A stretch of 64,000 nt of DNA from VGBO01 sp964453335. Lineage in GTDB: Bacteria; Actinomycetota; Acidimicrobiia; Acidimicrobiales; CAIXPF01. A model generated the notes under the pieces. It was not told the DNA's origin. It did not search any database and saw only the letters and a program-made list of their open reading frames with translations. The stretch is from the NCBI GenBank assembly GCA_964453335.1, contig CAYVOK010000001.1:62001-126000 (forward strand), in the 5' to 3' direction. Shown piece after piece: positions 34,268 to 41,626 of the stretch (positions are counted from its first letter, which is position 1; each line of letters starts with the position of its first letter). Position numbers and translations under genes: made by a program.

Positions 34268-34295
34268 ATCGCAGGGACCGTTCCCTGCTTGCGAT
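34268..34295 (-). promoter_or_regulatory. Leader hairpin, possible attenuator
   Basis: Within the 5' leader of the second methyltransferase gene, GCAGGGA pairs with TCCCTGC (seven bp, loop of four, with outer ATCG/CGAT pairing), followed on the minus strand by AAGTTTTTC. This resembles an early terminator between promoter and gene. Confidence 0.5.
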
Positions 34296-34298
34296 ATG

Positions 34299-34326
34299 AT
34301 TCTAGGGAGCCCTACAAAAAAAACAA
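34299..34326 (-). promoter_or_regulatory. Sigma70-like promoter of the second methyltransferase gene
   Basis: The -35 TTGTTT (34321-34326) and -10 TAGAAT (34299-34304) have a 16-bp spacer. The -35 region is identical over 16 bases to that of cas12i. Confidence 0.6.
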
Positions 34327-34327
34327 C

Positions 34328-35356
34328 CTACTTGATCAAATCATTTAAATTTATTTGAATGCTTGACCAATCAAACGAGGCAGAGGTTGGCTTTTGCGCT
34401 TGTTTCTGGTCTGACTTTTTGGGTTTGGGATTAGGACCGCAGCTACTATTGGCAGGATCAGGAATCTTTGCGTTATGAGGCCTGTACTTCCTCTTGCCTT
34501 GCAAATGCTCCTCAATTCTCATATCAGCAGTAATCCCATATCGTTCAATCAAATCACAGCCAAGATAAATTCTTTCGTTCATAACGGCTGCAACACCACA
34601 GGACCCCACTCCTGCAAATGGGTCGAATACGACATCACCTTTGTCAGTCATGGACAAAATGAACCGCTCTGCCAAACCTACGGGGAATTGGCAAGGATGA
34701 GTCTCATCTGGCTCAACTGGATTTACCAAATCAACTTTTTCACAATGATTCTTTTTGACATTAGGTATATTTTCGATGAAGTCTGAAGTTAGTAGTTCTG
34801 GAGATTCCATTTCCCAAGTATCACTTGGGTTCTTGCCCATAGGATTTGCTGTCTTAACACCTTTGTTTTTGTAATTAGGATAAAGTTGAGGAACTCTTAC
34901 AGGATCAATATTAAACTTATAATTTTCACTTTTGGTGAACCACATGACAACTTCATGTCTTCCATCAAACCTATTTTTACCATGAAGACCATGACGGTAA
35001 TGCCATATAATTCTCTGTTGGAATATGAATCCTAGTTGACTCAAACATGGAAAAAATATGTAATCAAGAGGGATTCTTGTTTTACTAGATGTAATATAAT
35101 TGCCAACTTGAAGTAGTAAAGAACCATCTGGAGTGAGTCTTTTGAATGATTCTTCTAATATAGGAACAATAAGTTTTAGATATTCTCCGATTTCAACTTT
35201 ATCTTCATAAGCTTTCCCAAGGTTGTAGGGAGGAGAAGTGAATATTAAATTAAAGATGGGGTCTTCTGGGAGTCCTTTTAAAAATTGCAAAGAATCGCCA
35301 ATATAGGTTGAGTGTTTGTTTTGTTTAAATTGTAATGAAGGCTTGTCAATTAGCAT
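34328..35356 (-). CDS. DNA methyltransferase, SPPY type (beta class), 342 aa
   Basis: A paralogue of the following methyltransferase. Motif IV is T-S-P-P-Y-N (40-45) and motif I F-D-P-F-A-G-V-G-S is near residue 260. Both share the W-H-Y/F-R-H-G-L segment, F-x-G-R-H-E and the H-P-C-Q-x-P-V-G-L-x-E-R stretch. The C-terminal 50 residues are a Pro/Lys/Ser-rich extension absent from the other copy. The start has AAGGGGG upstream; a longer frame to 35437 would overlap the divergent gene. Two similar enzymes may modify the two strands of an asymmetric site. Confidence 0.92.
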   Translation of the reverse strand: MLIDKPSLQFKQNKHSTYIGDSLQFLKGLPEDPIFNLIFTSPPYNLGKAYEDKVEIGEYLKLIVPILEESFKRLTPDGSLLLQVGNYITSSKTRIPLDYIFFPCLSQLGFIFQQRIIWHYRHGLHGKNRFDGRHEVVMWFTKSENYKFNIDPVRVPQLYPNYKNKGVKTANPMGKNPSDTWEMESPELLTSDFIENIPNVKKNHCEKVDLVNPVEPDETHPCQFPVGLAERFILSMTDKGDVVFDPFAGVGSCGVAAVMNERIYLGCDLIERYGITADMRIEEHLQGKRKYRPHNAKIPDPANSSCGPNPKPKKSDQKQAQKPTSASFDWSSIQINLNDLIK

Positions 35357-35394
35357 GGAATCCCCCTTGTTGATATTATGCCAACAAAGGAGGA

Positions 35395-35682
35395 ATGAGT
35401 CAACAAAATAATCAACAAATTGAAATATATAAAGCAATGAGTGAATTACAATTTCAACAATGGTTTTTCGAGTCTGACGAGAAGCAAATTAAATATGCTG
35501 GCTGGTTTAGCGATGGCCGTGTCATGGTTTATATAGGTGATGACAGGCTTTACACCTACACAATCGATGCAAAAGATATCACAAGACTAAAAAACTATTC
35601 TAAGAAAGCTCCTTGGAAAGCATTGAATATAATAAAAAGAATAGACCCCAATCCAAAAGTTCAGGGCATTAAAAAAGATTAG
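35395..35682 (+). CDS. Small KTSC-like protein, 95 aa
   Basis: Residues 30-75 (YAGWFSDGRVMVYIGDDRLY then a helix ending RLKNYSKKAPWKAL) loosely match KTSC-type domains, small beta-rich modules of unknown role. The first ATG sits only one to two bases after AGGAGG, which is too close; the ATG at 35437 (MSELQFQQWFF), preceded by TATATAAA, may be the true start. It is divergent from the methyltransferase gene. Confidence 0.6.
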   Translation: MSQQNNQQIEIYKAMSELQFQQWFFESDEKQIKYAGWFSDGRVMVYIGDDRLYTYTIDAKDITRLKNYSKKAPWKALNIIKRIDPNPKVQGIKKD

Positions 35683-36191
35683 ACGATTCCATATACTAAA
35701 TGCCATCTATCATCATCTTGGTGCTTTCCTTCATTAACATCTTTCAAATAAGAGTATAAGTTATTCCATCCAGCAAACATATATTTTGAATCAATAAATC
35801 CAAAGTACCATAAAGGTATATCACAAATAGATTTAGAGTTTGTTACTAACATAGTTGGCTTTTTGCTATTATTACTATTTATTATTTCATGAACGGTACC
35901 AACAGTTTGCACACCGACTGGTAGATAAGCTATTAAAAAATCGCTTCTATCAACCATTCCAAGATCTTTTCTGACAAAACTCTTGGCAATTTTAGTTAGC
36001 GATTCGACATTTTCATTATTCTTAGCATTAATAATCTTTTCAGTCCATTGTTGCTTTTCATCAGCAAAAGGATCGAACACATCAATATTGAATTGTGATT
36101 TGAGATTGAAAATAGGTTCCCCACGCCAGAACTCATCGTTGGCGTATTGAATGGGGCCAGAGAGATAGCATTTTTTATCTGTTAAATACAT
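35679..36191 (-). CDS. Nucleoside 2-deoxyribosyltransferase-like protein, 170 aa
   Basis: The opening strand and loop C-Y-L-S-G-P-I-Q, followed by a Trp and later R-K-D-L-G-M-V-D-R-S-D-F-L-I-A-Y and G-T-V-H-E-I, match the Rossmann-like fold of nucleoside 2-deoxyribosyltransferase and related nucleotide-processing proteins. The D-R-S-D and V-H-E residues sit where the nucleotide-binding and catalytic Glu are found. It could act in nucleotide salvage or cleave a modified nucleotide. AAGGAG six bases before ATG 36191 fixes the start. It follows the pilin-like gene by 25 bases. Confidence 0.68.
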   Translation of the reverse strand: MYLTDKKCYLSGPIQYANDEFWRGEPIFNLKSQFNIDVFDPFADEKQQWTEKIINAKNNENVESLTKIAKSFVRKDLGMVDRSDFLIAYLPVGVQTVGTVHEIINSNNSKKPTMLVTNSKSICDIPLWYFGFIDSKYMFAGWNNLYSYLKDVNEGKHQDDDRWHLVYGIV

Positions 36192-36216
36192 GGCTAACTC
36201 CTTTCCAGAGATTTTA

Positions 36217-37167
36217 TCAATCGTCCCACTTTGAAAAAAGACCACTTGATGCAGGAACTGTTGCCAACGTTACCGCCTTAAATACCTCATGGCTAACATT
36301 AGGAGAGACAGTCTTTACAGAAGAATCAGCCATAACACAATTGAAACCTCCTGACTGAAAAGTTTGAATATAGGCAGCATCTGCTTGCCCTTCTCTGACT
36401 TTTTGCTGGCTTATTGGTGAAGGCAATGGATTATACTCTGGCTTATTGCTATTTGTGTTTCCCGCAATAGACATGTCAATCCAAGCAGATAAACGGTTGG
36501 AAGAAATTCTACCTCCATAATGATGCCATAGCCTCTGCGCTTTAATAAGAAAAACTTTGGAGCCAGCTTGCCAGTCACAAATAGCTGCTCTTTCAGTAAT
36601 TAGCATCGTGTTGCTAGTTCCATTTACAAACTCTTTATCAAATTTGAATGGCAGCAAATCATCTTTTGCGATATTATTTACCTCAAAATATCTATCGTTC
36701 CAATCCCCCGGTAGATTTGCCCCACGAAAAACATAATGATTCATGCCATAGCTGCACAATCCCCCAATCAAAGGATTTGTCGGGTCATTTTTTGCAGAAA
36801 ATACACTCAAATGTGTTCTAACAGGTCCTTCAATAGCTGATATGATAGCTTCATTTGTATTCTTCGATGCTATACTCATGTATTCCTTGTAAATAACATC
36901 TTGATCTAAATAAGGAAGCAAATGCACAAATGCAGTAGCTGGTGCAGATCTACGGAAACGACCCCAGCCCGGTGGTATTTTACCTTTGTTCTGTAATGAA
37001 CAATGATTAGTAGCGATTGCAATGTTTCTTAGATTGTTTTGTGACTGTAGAGAATATGCAGTTTCTCTAACTTTATGTGCAGCGCCTAATAGTAAGGCAC
37101 TAAGAATTGCAATTATTGCAACAACAACCAGAACTTCTATGAGGGTAAACGCTTTTCTACTTTTCAT
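36217..37167 (-). CDS. DUF1559 prepilin-like protein (planctomycete type), 316 aa
   Basis: The start MKSRKAFTLIEVLVVVAIIAI is a type IV prepilin signal and transmembrane helix. The rest follows the DUF1559 (SBP_bac_10) plan: N-N-L-R-N-I-A after the helix, I-P-P-G-W-G, V-H-L-L-P-Y-L-D-Q near 85, and a C-terminal F-Q-S-G-G-F-N-C-V-M-A-D-S-S-V-K. This family is massively expanded in Planctomycetota and relatives, so it points to the host. The residue before the Phe at the cleavage site is Ala instead of the usual Gly. AAAGGAGG precedes the ATG and a TATAAT box (37195-37200) lies upstream. It may alter the host envelope or pili during infection. Confidence 0.9.
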   Translation of the reverse strand: MKSRKAFTLIEVLVVVAIIAILSALLLGAAHKVRETAYSLQSQNNLRNIAIATNHCSLQNKGKIPPGWGRFRRSAPATAFVHLLPYLDQDVIYKEYMSIASKNTNEAIISAIEGPVRTHLSVFSAKNDPTNPLIGGLCSYGMNHYVFRGANLPGDWNDRYFEVNNIAKDDLLPFKFDKEFVNGTSNTMLITERAAICDWQAGSKVFLIKAQRLWHHYGGRISSNRLSAWIDMSIAGNTNSNKPEYNPLPSPISQQKVREGQADAAYIQTFQSGGFNCVMADSSVKTVSPNVSHEVFKAVTLATVPASSGLFSKWDD

Positions 37168-37220
37168 TTGGCACCTCCTTTGTAATTTACAAAAATTATA
37201 GGGAGGGCTTAAAAAGTTTT

Positions 37221-37571
37221 TCAGGGCACCGGGGTAGTTTGTCTTCCTAGGTAATCAATAGCTTTTTTCAAAATATCAATATCATCATTAAATCTACCAA
37301 GACCTAGATTACAAGAATTACATATGTATCCACGGAAACAATTTGAAAAATGACAATGATCAAGAATCCATGAATCAGTGAAGAAATTACATATTGGACA
37401 GTTACCAGGAGGTGGTGGTGGATTTTTTGATTTGAGATGCCTTCTAATCTCACTTAGTTTGTAGGTACAGTTTTTACAAGTATTTTTTCGTCCAGCTTCC
37501 TTGGTAGAAAACAACGGGAAATCTTCTATGAGTTTTTGTTCTTTGCAGTTTCGGCATTCTTTCAAGATCAT
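37221..37571 (-). CDS. Recombination endonuclease VII-like protein, 116 aa
   Basis: A member of the T4 gp49 endonuclease VII family, which resolves branched DNA before packaging. The HNH-type site is seen as L-D-H-C-H, then F-R-G-Y-I-C-N-S-C-N-L-G-L-G and a helix D-I-L-K-K-A-I-D-Y-L. Paired Cys (C6/C9, and a C-K-N-C pair) may bind zinc, and a second C-P-I-C pair lies before the active site. The length is shorter than T4 gp49 but typical of compact family members. A run of Pro (about residues 52-56) links the halves. Confidence 0.85.
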   Translation of the reverse strand: MILKECRNCKEQKLIEDFPLFSTKEAGRKNTCKNCTYKLSEIRRHLKSKNPPPPPGNCPICNFFTDSWILDHCHFSNCFRGYICNSCNLGLGRFNDDIDILKKAIDYLGRQTTPVP

Positions 37572-37589
37572 TATGTATAATTATAACGA

Positions 37590-37829
37590 TCAGGATTTGT
37601 TTTCCAAAAACTCTTTAAAAGTCTTGTGTTTTTTGCTTTTAGATTTCTTCTTCTTTTTCTTTTTCTTTTTTAATTTGCTTATCAATTTATCTGCCACCCA
37701 AGGTCTAGGTGTAGCATGGCCAAACACATCTGCGGAATACATGGGTTGTAGACCAAGTGCGGCCATCCATTTGTTTCTAGTTGATGCACTTGATTCTCTA
37801 GTATGAATCCAATCGTTGAATTTAATCAT
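37590..37829 (-). CDS. CTS-tagged Lys-rich protein with C-terminal CTS echo, 79 aa
   Basis: The N-terminus MIKFNDWIHTRESS is CTS-like (T-R-E). The middle contains KWMAALGLQPMYSADVFGH, then a Lys run of about ten, and the last residues are KTFKEFLENKS, which again look like a CTS, now at the C-terminus. The protein is very basic and could bind packaged DNA, as T4 internal proteins do. It overlaps the preceding gene by eight bases. Confidence 0.78.
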   Translation of the reverse strand: MIKFNDWIHTRESSASTRNKWMAALGLQPMYSADVFGHATPRPWVADKLISKLKKKKKKKKKSKSKKHKTFKEFLENKS

Positions 37830-38556
37830 TTTCCCCCAAGCTGAGTTTTTTATCTTCTACACTCACAATGTAATTTGTAAATTTGTCTAGTATGCCTTTG
37901 TTTCTTAAATCTTTAAATGCTAGGTTTTCTAAACTAAATTCGCCACCTCTTTTTATGGCAGCGCCTCGCATGTTTCTGACTTTTTCTTTAAAATTATTAA
38001 GCAACTGAATGTTATCAACTTTATTTTGCATGAAATAGTTTATTACATTCTCAAGTGATTTTGATTTTTTCAAAATAAGCGGATGATTGATGGTTATTCT
38101 TTTGTAAGATGGTTTATGTAGCCATTTGTTATTTTTGACAGAGAAAACGCCTTGATCTTTGCTTGTCTTTTCTGATATATCTTGGGCATAGATTTCTACA
38201 GGTATTCCGTATATTTGCAAGTCATGGGTAAGACCCCATATTGCCTTTTTATCTTTTAAGTATTCATCTAATATTTTGTCTTCGCATTCTGCAACTTTGG
38301 ATTTATCAATCAAAAGATGCAAATCAATATCAGATGTGTCAGTATAATTGAAATTGGCATTTCCACCAGTTAATATAATATCTTCTATAGCATTATCTGG
38401 TATTAAAGCATGTTCTGCCCAGAATGCTGCTATTTCTAACAATTTTTCTTTGATTTGTGGCTTTAGCTTCTCTCCAGTCCATAACTTAGGATTAAGAGTC
38501 TCATGGTACTCAAGAGTAGACTTTTTACTCTCATAAAAATCAAATAAACTACGCAT
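37822..38556 (-). CDS. CTS-tagged nucleotidyltransferase-fold protein, 244 aa
   Basis: The N-terminus MRSLFDFYESKKSTLE resembles the CTS with a T-L-E site. The domain that follows begins H-x-T-L-N-P-K-L-W and has the polymerase-beta-type motif G-G-N-A-N-F-N-Y-T-D-T-S-D-I-D-L-H (residues 64-80; D76 and D78 as metal ligands). Such enzymes transfer NMP to RNA, protein or small molecules; substrate unknown. The ATG lies inside the stem of a 16-bp inverted repeat (38542-38580), so translation from read-through RNA should be blocked. If packaged, it would act early in the infected cell. Confidence 0.8.
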   Translation of the reverse strand: MRSLFDFYESKKSTLEYHETLNPKLWTGEKLKPQIKEKLLEIAAFWAEHALIPDNAIEDIILTGGNANFNYTDTSDIDLHLLIDKSKVAECEDKILDEYLKDKKAIWGLTHDLQIYGIPVEIYAQDISEKTSKDQGVFSVKNNKWLHKPSYKRITINHPLILKKSKSLENVINYFMQNKVDNIQLLNNFKEKVRNMRGAAIKRGGEFSLENLAFKDLRNKGILDKFTNYIVSVEDKKLSLGEND

Positions 38557-38580
38557 ACTTTATATATGCGTAGTTTATTT
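38542..38580 (-). terminator. 16-bp perfect inverted repeat: terminator that buries the next start codon
   Basis: Positions 38542-38557 pair perfectly with 38565-38580 around a 7-base loop. It lies just after the stop of the 112-aa gene and would end or pause that transcript. The ATG of the nucleotidyltransferase (38554-38556) is in the distal arm, and the loop reads TATAAAG on the minus strand, like a -10 box. Confidence 0.7.
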
Positions 38581-38587
38581 TGTTTAG

Positions 38588-38926
38588 CTATTTTACTTCA
38601 GCAAGTTCTTTTTTGGCAATATCGTCCCAATGATCTGGCACAGCTTCTTCGACTTTTATGAAAGCAAAGTTGGATGAGTCGAAGTTGTTAACTTGGTATG
38701 TCAGCACAACATTGTAGTAGATGTTGTCAGGCTGCTTAATCCTCCTGACCAGAAATTCTGCATCATCCCTCTTCCCAAACTGACGAATAAGCTGCCGACG
38801 AAAGGTGATTGCTTCCTTCTTAGCCTTGGTAAGGTAATTAGGATCTGTGGTGGCAACTCCTGTTTCGCTGTATGGGTGTGTGCCAATGTCAATTTCATCC
38901 CACAAGACTTCTTGTTCGTTTTTCAT
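38588..38926 (-). CDS. Hypothetical protein, 112 aa
   Basis: Not recognised. The protein begins acidic (MKNEQEVLWDEIDIGTHPYS), has a basic helix (KAKKEAITFRRQLIRQFGKR) and a C-terminal beta-rich part (YYNVVLTYQVNNF). A sigma70-like promoter with the GGTTGT element is upstream and AAGGAAGG lies before the ATG. It is followed by the inverted-repeat terminator that precedes the CTS nucleotidyltransferase. Confidence 0.72.
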   Translation of the reverse strand: MKNEQEVLWDEIDIGTHPYSETGVATTDPNYLTKAKKEAITFRRQLIRQFGKRDDAEFLVRRIKQPDNIYYNVVLTYQVNNFDSSNFAFIKVEEAVPDHWDDIAKKELAEVK

Positions 38927-38971
38927 AGTTTGCCTTCCTTTCTTAATTTAACTTCCCGCCTCACGCCTGAA

Positions 38972-38999
38972 ATTGTAGGGGCCAGAATTCTCAAAACAA
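38972..38999 (-). promoter_or_regulatory. Sigma70-like promoter
   Basis: The -35 TTGTTT (38994-38999) and -10 TACAAT (38972-38977) are separated by 16 bp; the spacer ends TGGCCCC, as at cas12i (TGGCCC). Confidence 0.6.
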
Positions 39000-39042
39000 C
39001 CGCTTGGTATAAAAAAATTGTATATAAAAAGAAAAGGAACTA

Positions 39043-39050
39043 TATAAATA
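39043..39050 (+). promoter_or_regulatory. Late promoter -10 box, exact TATAAATA
   Basis: Exact late consensus, 55 bases before the 90-aa gene. The leader holds a small TGCCT/AGGCA hairpin followed by seven Ts and then a strong Shine-Dalgarno. Confidence 0.62.
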
Positions 39051-39105
39051 ATATATAATTGTGCCTACTAGAGGCATGCATGACCTTTTTTTATAGGAGA
39101 AAACT

Positions 39106-39378
39106 ATGGCAGTATATCAATTAAGGCTAACACCAGAAGCCAGAAACTTAGCATCAGAAGGATACTTGGACACAAGTGTTACCTATGTTGCTAATCCTAA
39201 CACAGCTCCTGGCCAGCCAGCCACAATTCCTGTTTCCGCTCAGAGAACAGGCTACATGACAACCGCCCAAGGTGGCGTTGGTCAAGATGTTAAGGTTACA
39301 GAGATGGTTGACGGTGCTGAATTCACCGACACCCTCCAGACCATAACAGATGTACTCGGCGTTGTAAGCAGCGTCTGA
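39106..39378 (+). CDS. Small, probably highly expressed structural-type protein, 90 aa
   Basis: Not recognised by family. It is a Thr/Val/Ala/Gly-rich, Lys-poor, mildly acidic protein that begins MAVYQLRLTPEARNLASEGY. The expression signals are the best in the window: exact TATAAATA late box, TAGGAG before the ATG, codons richer in C than the neighbours (ACCGACACCCTCCAGACC), and its own GAAA-loop terminator. Together they suggest an abundant late product such as a head decoration or minor structural protein. This is inference from context. Confidence 0.8.
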   Translation: MAVYQLRLTPEARNLASEGYLDTSVTYVANPNTAPGQPATIPVSAQRTGYMTTAQGGVGQDVKVTEMVDGAEFTDTLQTITDVLGVVSSV

Positions 39379-39403
39379 GTTTATTACTGGGGAAATAAAG
39401 AGA

Positions 39404-39433
39404 AGAGTCTGGGAAACCAGACTCTTTTTTTTT
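39404..39433 (+). terminator. Strong intrinsic terminator with GAAA tetraloop
   Basis: AGAGTCTGG, loop GAAA, CCAGACTCT, then a run of nine Ts. Confidence 0.92.
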
Positions 39434-39474
39434 GTATAAACTATATACTATGGAATAACAAACCGGAGGCAACC

Positions 39475-39765
39475 ATGAATGAAGAAGATATTTCTAAAAT
39501 CGTACACGACAAGTTTGATGATGCTGTAGGTTTTGACCCATTTACAATTCTTATGATAATTTCTATTTGCATAAGCGCATTTAGAATGTTGCAGCAATGC
39601 AAAAAGGGAAAAGAATTTCTGAAAAGAAGTGCAAAAAGAAAGGGCTTGGCTTATAAGCTTTTTATTGAAAAGAATCTTATTAATGAATTGACAAGCAAGG
39701 GTATAAACCCAGCTACAGCAGAAGAATTAGCAGAAGAACTTAGACTTAAATACATTAATTCTTGA
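39475..39765 (+). CDS. Small membrane-anchored protein, 96 aa
   Basis: One hydrophobic segment near residues 23-37 (PFTILMIISICISAF) follows an acidic N-terminus; the rest is a basic helical tail (KKGKEFLKRSAKRKG) and an acidic end. Family unknown. CGGAGG precedes the ATG. Its stop overlaps the start of the next gene by one base (TGATG), so the two are translationally coupled. Confidence 0.7.
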   Translation: MNEEDISKIVHDKFDDAVGFDPFTILMIISICISAFRMLQQCKKGKEFLKRSAKRKGLAYKLFIEKNLINELTSKGINPATAEELAEELRLKYINS

Positions 39766-40763
39766 TGAATAATAAATCAGTAAAAATTCAAGATCTTGTA
39801 CGGCAATCTATTGAGAGGAGGGGAGGAAGCCTCCCCTCTTCCAATATTAAACCAAATAACAATCAAATAAAAACAATAAACACCCAAAGAGTTCACAAAA
39901 TAAGCAGCAAAACTTTTGAAGCCCCCAAAATACCAAATCACAACTGGTTTGATAGGGCTTTGAAATATGACATGCTTATTACAGGAGGGATTGGAGATTT
40001 TATTGCCGTTGAATCACATTTATTTGCGGATAAAAAAGAATTTATAAATCAAATATTGCTAGCTACCAGAGGAACTGCAGAAATTACAAAATTAATAAAT
40101 TTATGTTATCCTGAAATAAAAGTTAGACCATTATTTGATAAGTTTCCTGAAGATAGGTATCACTTTGATCATTGGAATGAATTAAAAGGATATTTGGAAA
40201 ATACAAATAATTCATACTTGAGAGAAAAGTTTTATAGAGTGGTTGACTTTAGTATTGCAGAGGTATTCCCAAGAATACATAAAAACGAGTTACAACCAAA
40301 ACAAACTGCTCTATTAAGAGATCATAACATAGATTTAAAAAAATTTAATTTGCCACCAATTTTTGTCTCTACTGTTACAGTTAGCAATAGAGATCCAGCA
40401 AGAGATGCTCAAAACCGTCAAATGAGTGACGAAGAAATTAACTGCGTAAGCAATCTGTGCAAAGCAAGAAGTTTAAATTTGGTATGTATATTTTGCAATT
40501 GTAGGAATCCTCATCCAGATATTATTCATATAAAAAATTCAAATATAGAAGAAAGCATTGAGATACTTAAGAAATCTTCTGGCTATATTGGAGTTGATTC
40601 TTGTCTGTCAGTTGTTGCTGCCCAAAAATTTACTGGTGATAACATAAAAATTAAATCAACAAATGGTCATCTTATACATAATAGAAGATGTTATTATCCA
40701 CTTTGTCATAAACCAGATTTGCTTACTAATAATTTGTGTGAACCTTTTAATTTTGGCATTTAA
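39765..40763 (+). CDS. Glycosyltransferase-9/heptosyltransferase-like protein, 332 aa
   Basis: After a 50-residue basic, Asn-rich tail, the sequence reads L-I-T-G-G-I-G-D-F-I-A-V-E near 68-80, then Rossmann-type strands and I-G-V-D-S-C-L-S-V-V-A-A-Q-K-F near 285-300. The G-G-I-G-D opening and the V-D-S-x-x-S-V-x-A-A segment are like GT9-fold enzymes that recognise sugar nucleotides. Several Cys in the C-terminal third may bind metal. A role in a surface glycan is plausible. The match is to the fold only; the acceptor is unknown. Confidence 0.5.
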   Translation: MNNKSVKIQDLVRQSIERRGGSLPSSNIKPNNNQIKTINTQRVHKISSKTFEAPKIPNHNWFDRALKYDMLITGGIGDFIAVESHLFADKKEFINQILLATRGTAEITKLINLCYPEIKVRPLFDKFPEDRYHFDHWNELKGYLENTNNSYLREKFYRVVDFSIAEVFPRIHKNELQPKQTALLRDHNIDLKKFNLPPIFVSTVTVSNRDPARDAQNRQMSDEEINCVSNLCKARSLNLVCIFCNCRNPHPDIIHIKNSNIEESIEILKKSSGYIGVDSCLSVVAAQKFTGDNIKIKSTNGHLIHNRRCYYPLCHKPDLLTNNLCEPFNFGI

Positions 40764-41401
40764 ATCTTTTTAAAGACAAACGCCATTATGTCTTCCCTGC
40801 CAATTTGTATTTCGTCACTTCTTACTTCTACACATTCAAAAAACAATTCCCTAAAATAGCTTACCACACCTATGCTGGTAAAATAACATAAATGTTCATT
40901 TGGCCTATAATGTTTTGATAAATGAATTTTTGTTATGTCTTTAAATATTGGCAAAGAAGTTATGACATAACTATTTTTTGGAACTTTAGACAAAATATCA
41001 TTGGGATTTTCAAAATGCTCTAATACATCCCAGAAACAAAAACCATCAAAATTATTTTCTTCTTCATAAGGATTATGATATAAATTATTATCTTTTAGCC
41101 AATCTACTGCATGTTGATTTACGTCAAATCCTTTTTTATTTATTTGTAGGTTTTTAAGAAATATTCCACTTCCTATTCCAACATCTAATATATTTGTACA
41201 ATATTTTTGAGTTAACGAACATCTAAAATCATTAAGACTTTTGCAAATACTATTGCTTTCATATTGAATATATTTTTCCCAATATTCTTTATCATATTGA
41301 ATAGTTGATGGAATGGTCTGATATGCCCATCCATGATACAGATTAACAGAAAGGTCATCCATCTTGATAGATGGATGACCTTTTAAAGGATTTAAAATCA
41401 T
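40760..41401 (-). CDS. SAM-dependent methyltransferase, class I, 213 aa
   Basis: Motif I is I-L-D-V-G-I-G-S-G-I-F-L near residues 71-82 and is followed by G-F-D-V-N; a motif IV-like F-C-F-W-D-V-L-E-H-F comes later, as in small-molecule or sugar methyltransferases. The start at 41401 overlaps the preceding stop (TAATG), implying coupling to the coiled-coil gene. Its 3' end overlaps the convergent GT9-like gene by four bases. Substrate unknown; a sugar or lipid is plausible from the glycan genes nearby. Confidence 0.78.
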   Translation of the reverse strand: MILNPLKGHPSIKMDDLSVNLYHGWAYQTIPSTIQYDKEYWEKYIQYESNSICKSLNDFRCSLTQKYCTNILDVGIGSGIFLKNLQINKKGFDVNQHAVDWLKDNNLYHNPYEEENNFDGFCFWDVLEHFENPNDILSKVPKNSYVITSLPIFKDITKIHLSKHYRPNEHLCYFTSIGVVSYFRELFFECVEVRSDEIQIGREDIMAFVFKKI

Positions 41402-41604
41402 TACTTCTTGACCTGTTCTTTTTGCCAATTTTCAAATTCGACTGTTAGAAGAGCGGCTTCGTCATCAATCTTCTTGAGATTTGCCTTGCCTTCTTCAACA
41501 ACCTTCTTCAACTCTGTGCTTAAACGCTTCTTGTTTTCGTGCAAAGCTGAAATCTTTTGTGAAAATTCAACAAATTTGTCGGATAATAGTAATTCTGGTG
41601 TCAT
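41401..41604 (-). CDS. Small coiled-coil protein, 67 aa
   Basis: Nearly the whole sequence is heptad-like charged helix (SALHENKKRLSTELKKVVEE, then KANLKKIDDEAALLTVEFEN). No family is recognised. It probably oligomerises or binds a partner. It is coupled to the methyltransferase gene by a TAATG overlap. Confidence 0.7.
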   Translation of the reverse strand: MTPELLLSDKFVEFSQKISALHENKKRLSTELKKVVEEGKANLKKIDDEAALLTVEFENWQKEQVKK

Positions 41605-41626
41605 AGTAATATTAATTAAGTGTCAA

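Noticed and set aside
28202..35356. Naming the six-gene cluster BREX, DISARM or type III restriction
   Set aside because: The marker genes of those systems (PglZ, DrmB with DUF1998, a Mod/Res pair) are not seen.
35437..35682. Counting MSELQFQQWFF at the KTSC-like gene as a twentieth capsid tag
   Set aside because: The F-x-x-W-F pattern is present but lies next to the conserved domain, lacks a clear [LI]-x-E site, and the start itself is uncertain.
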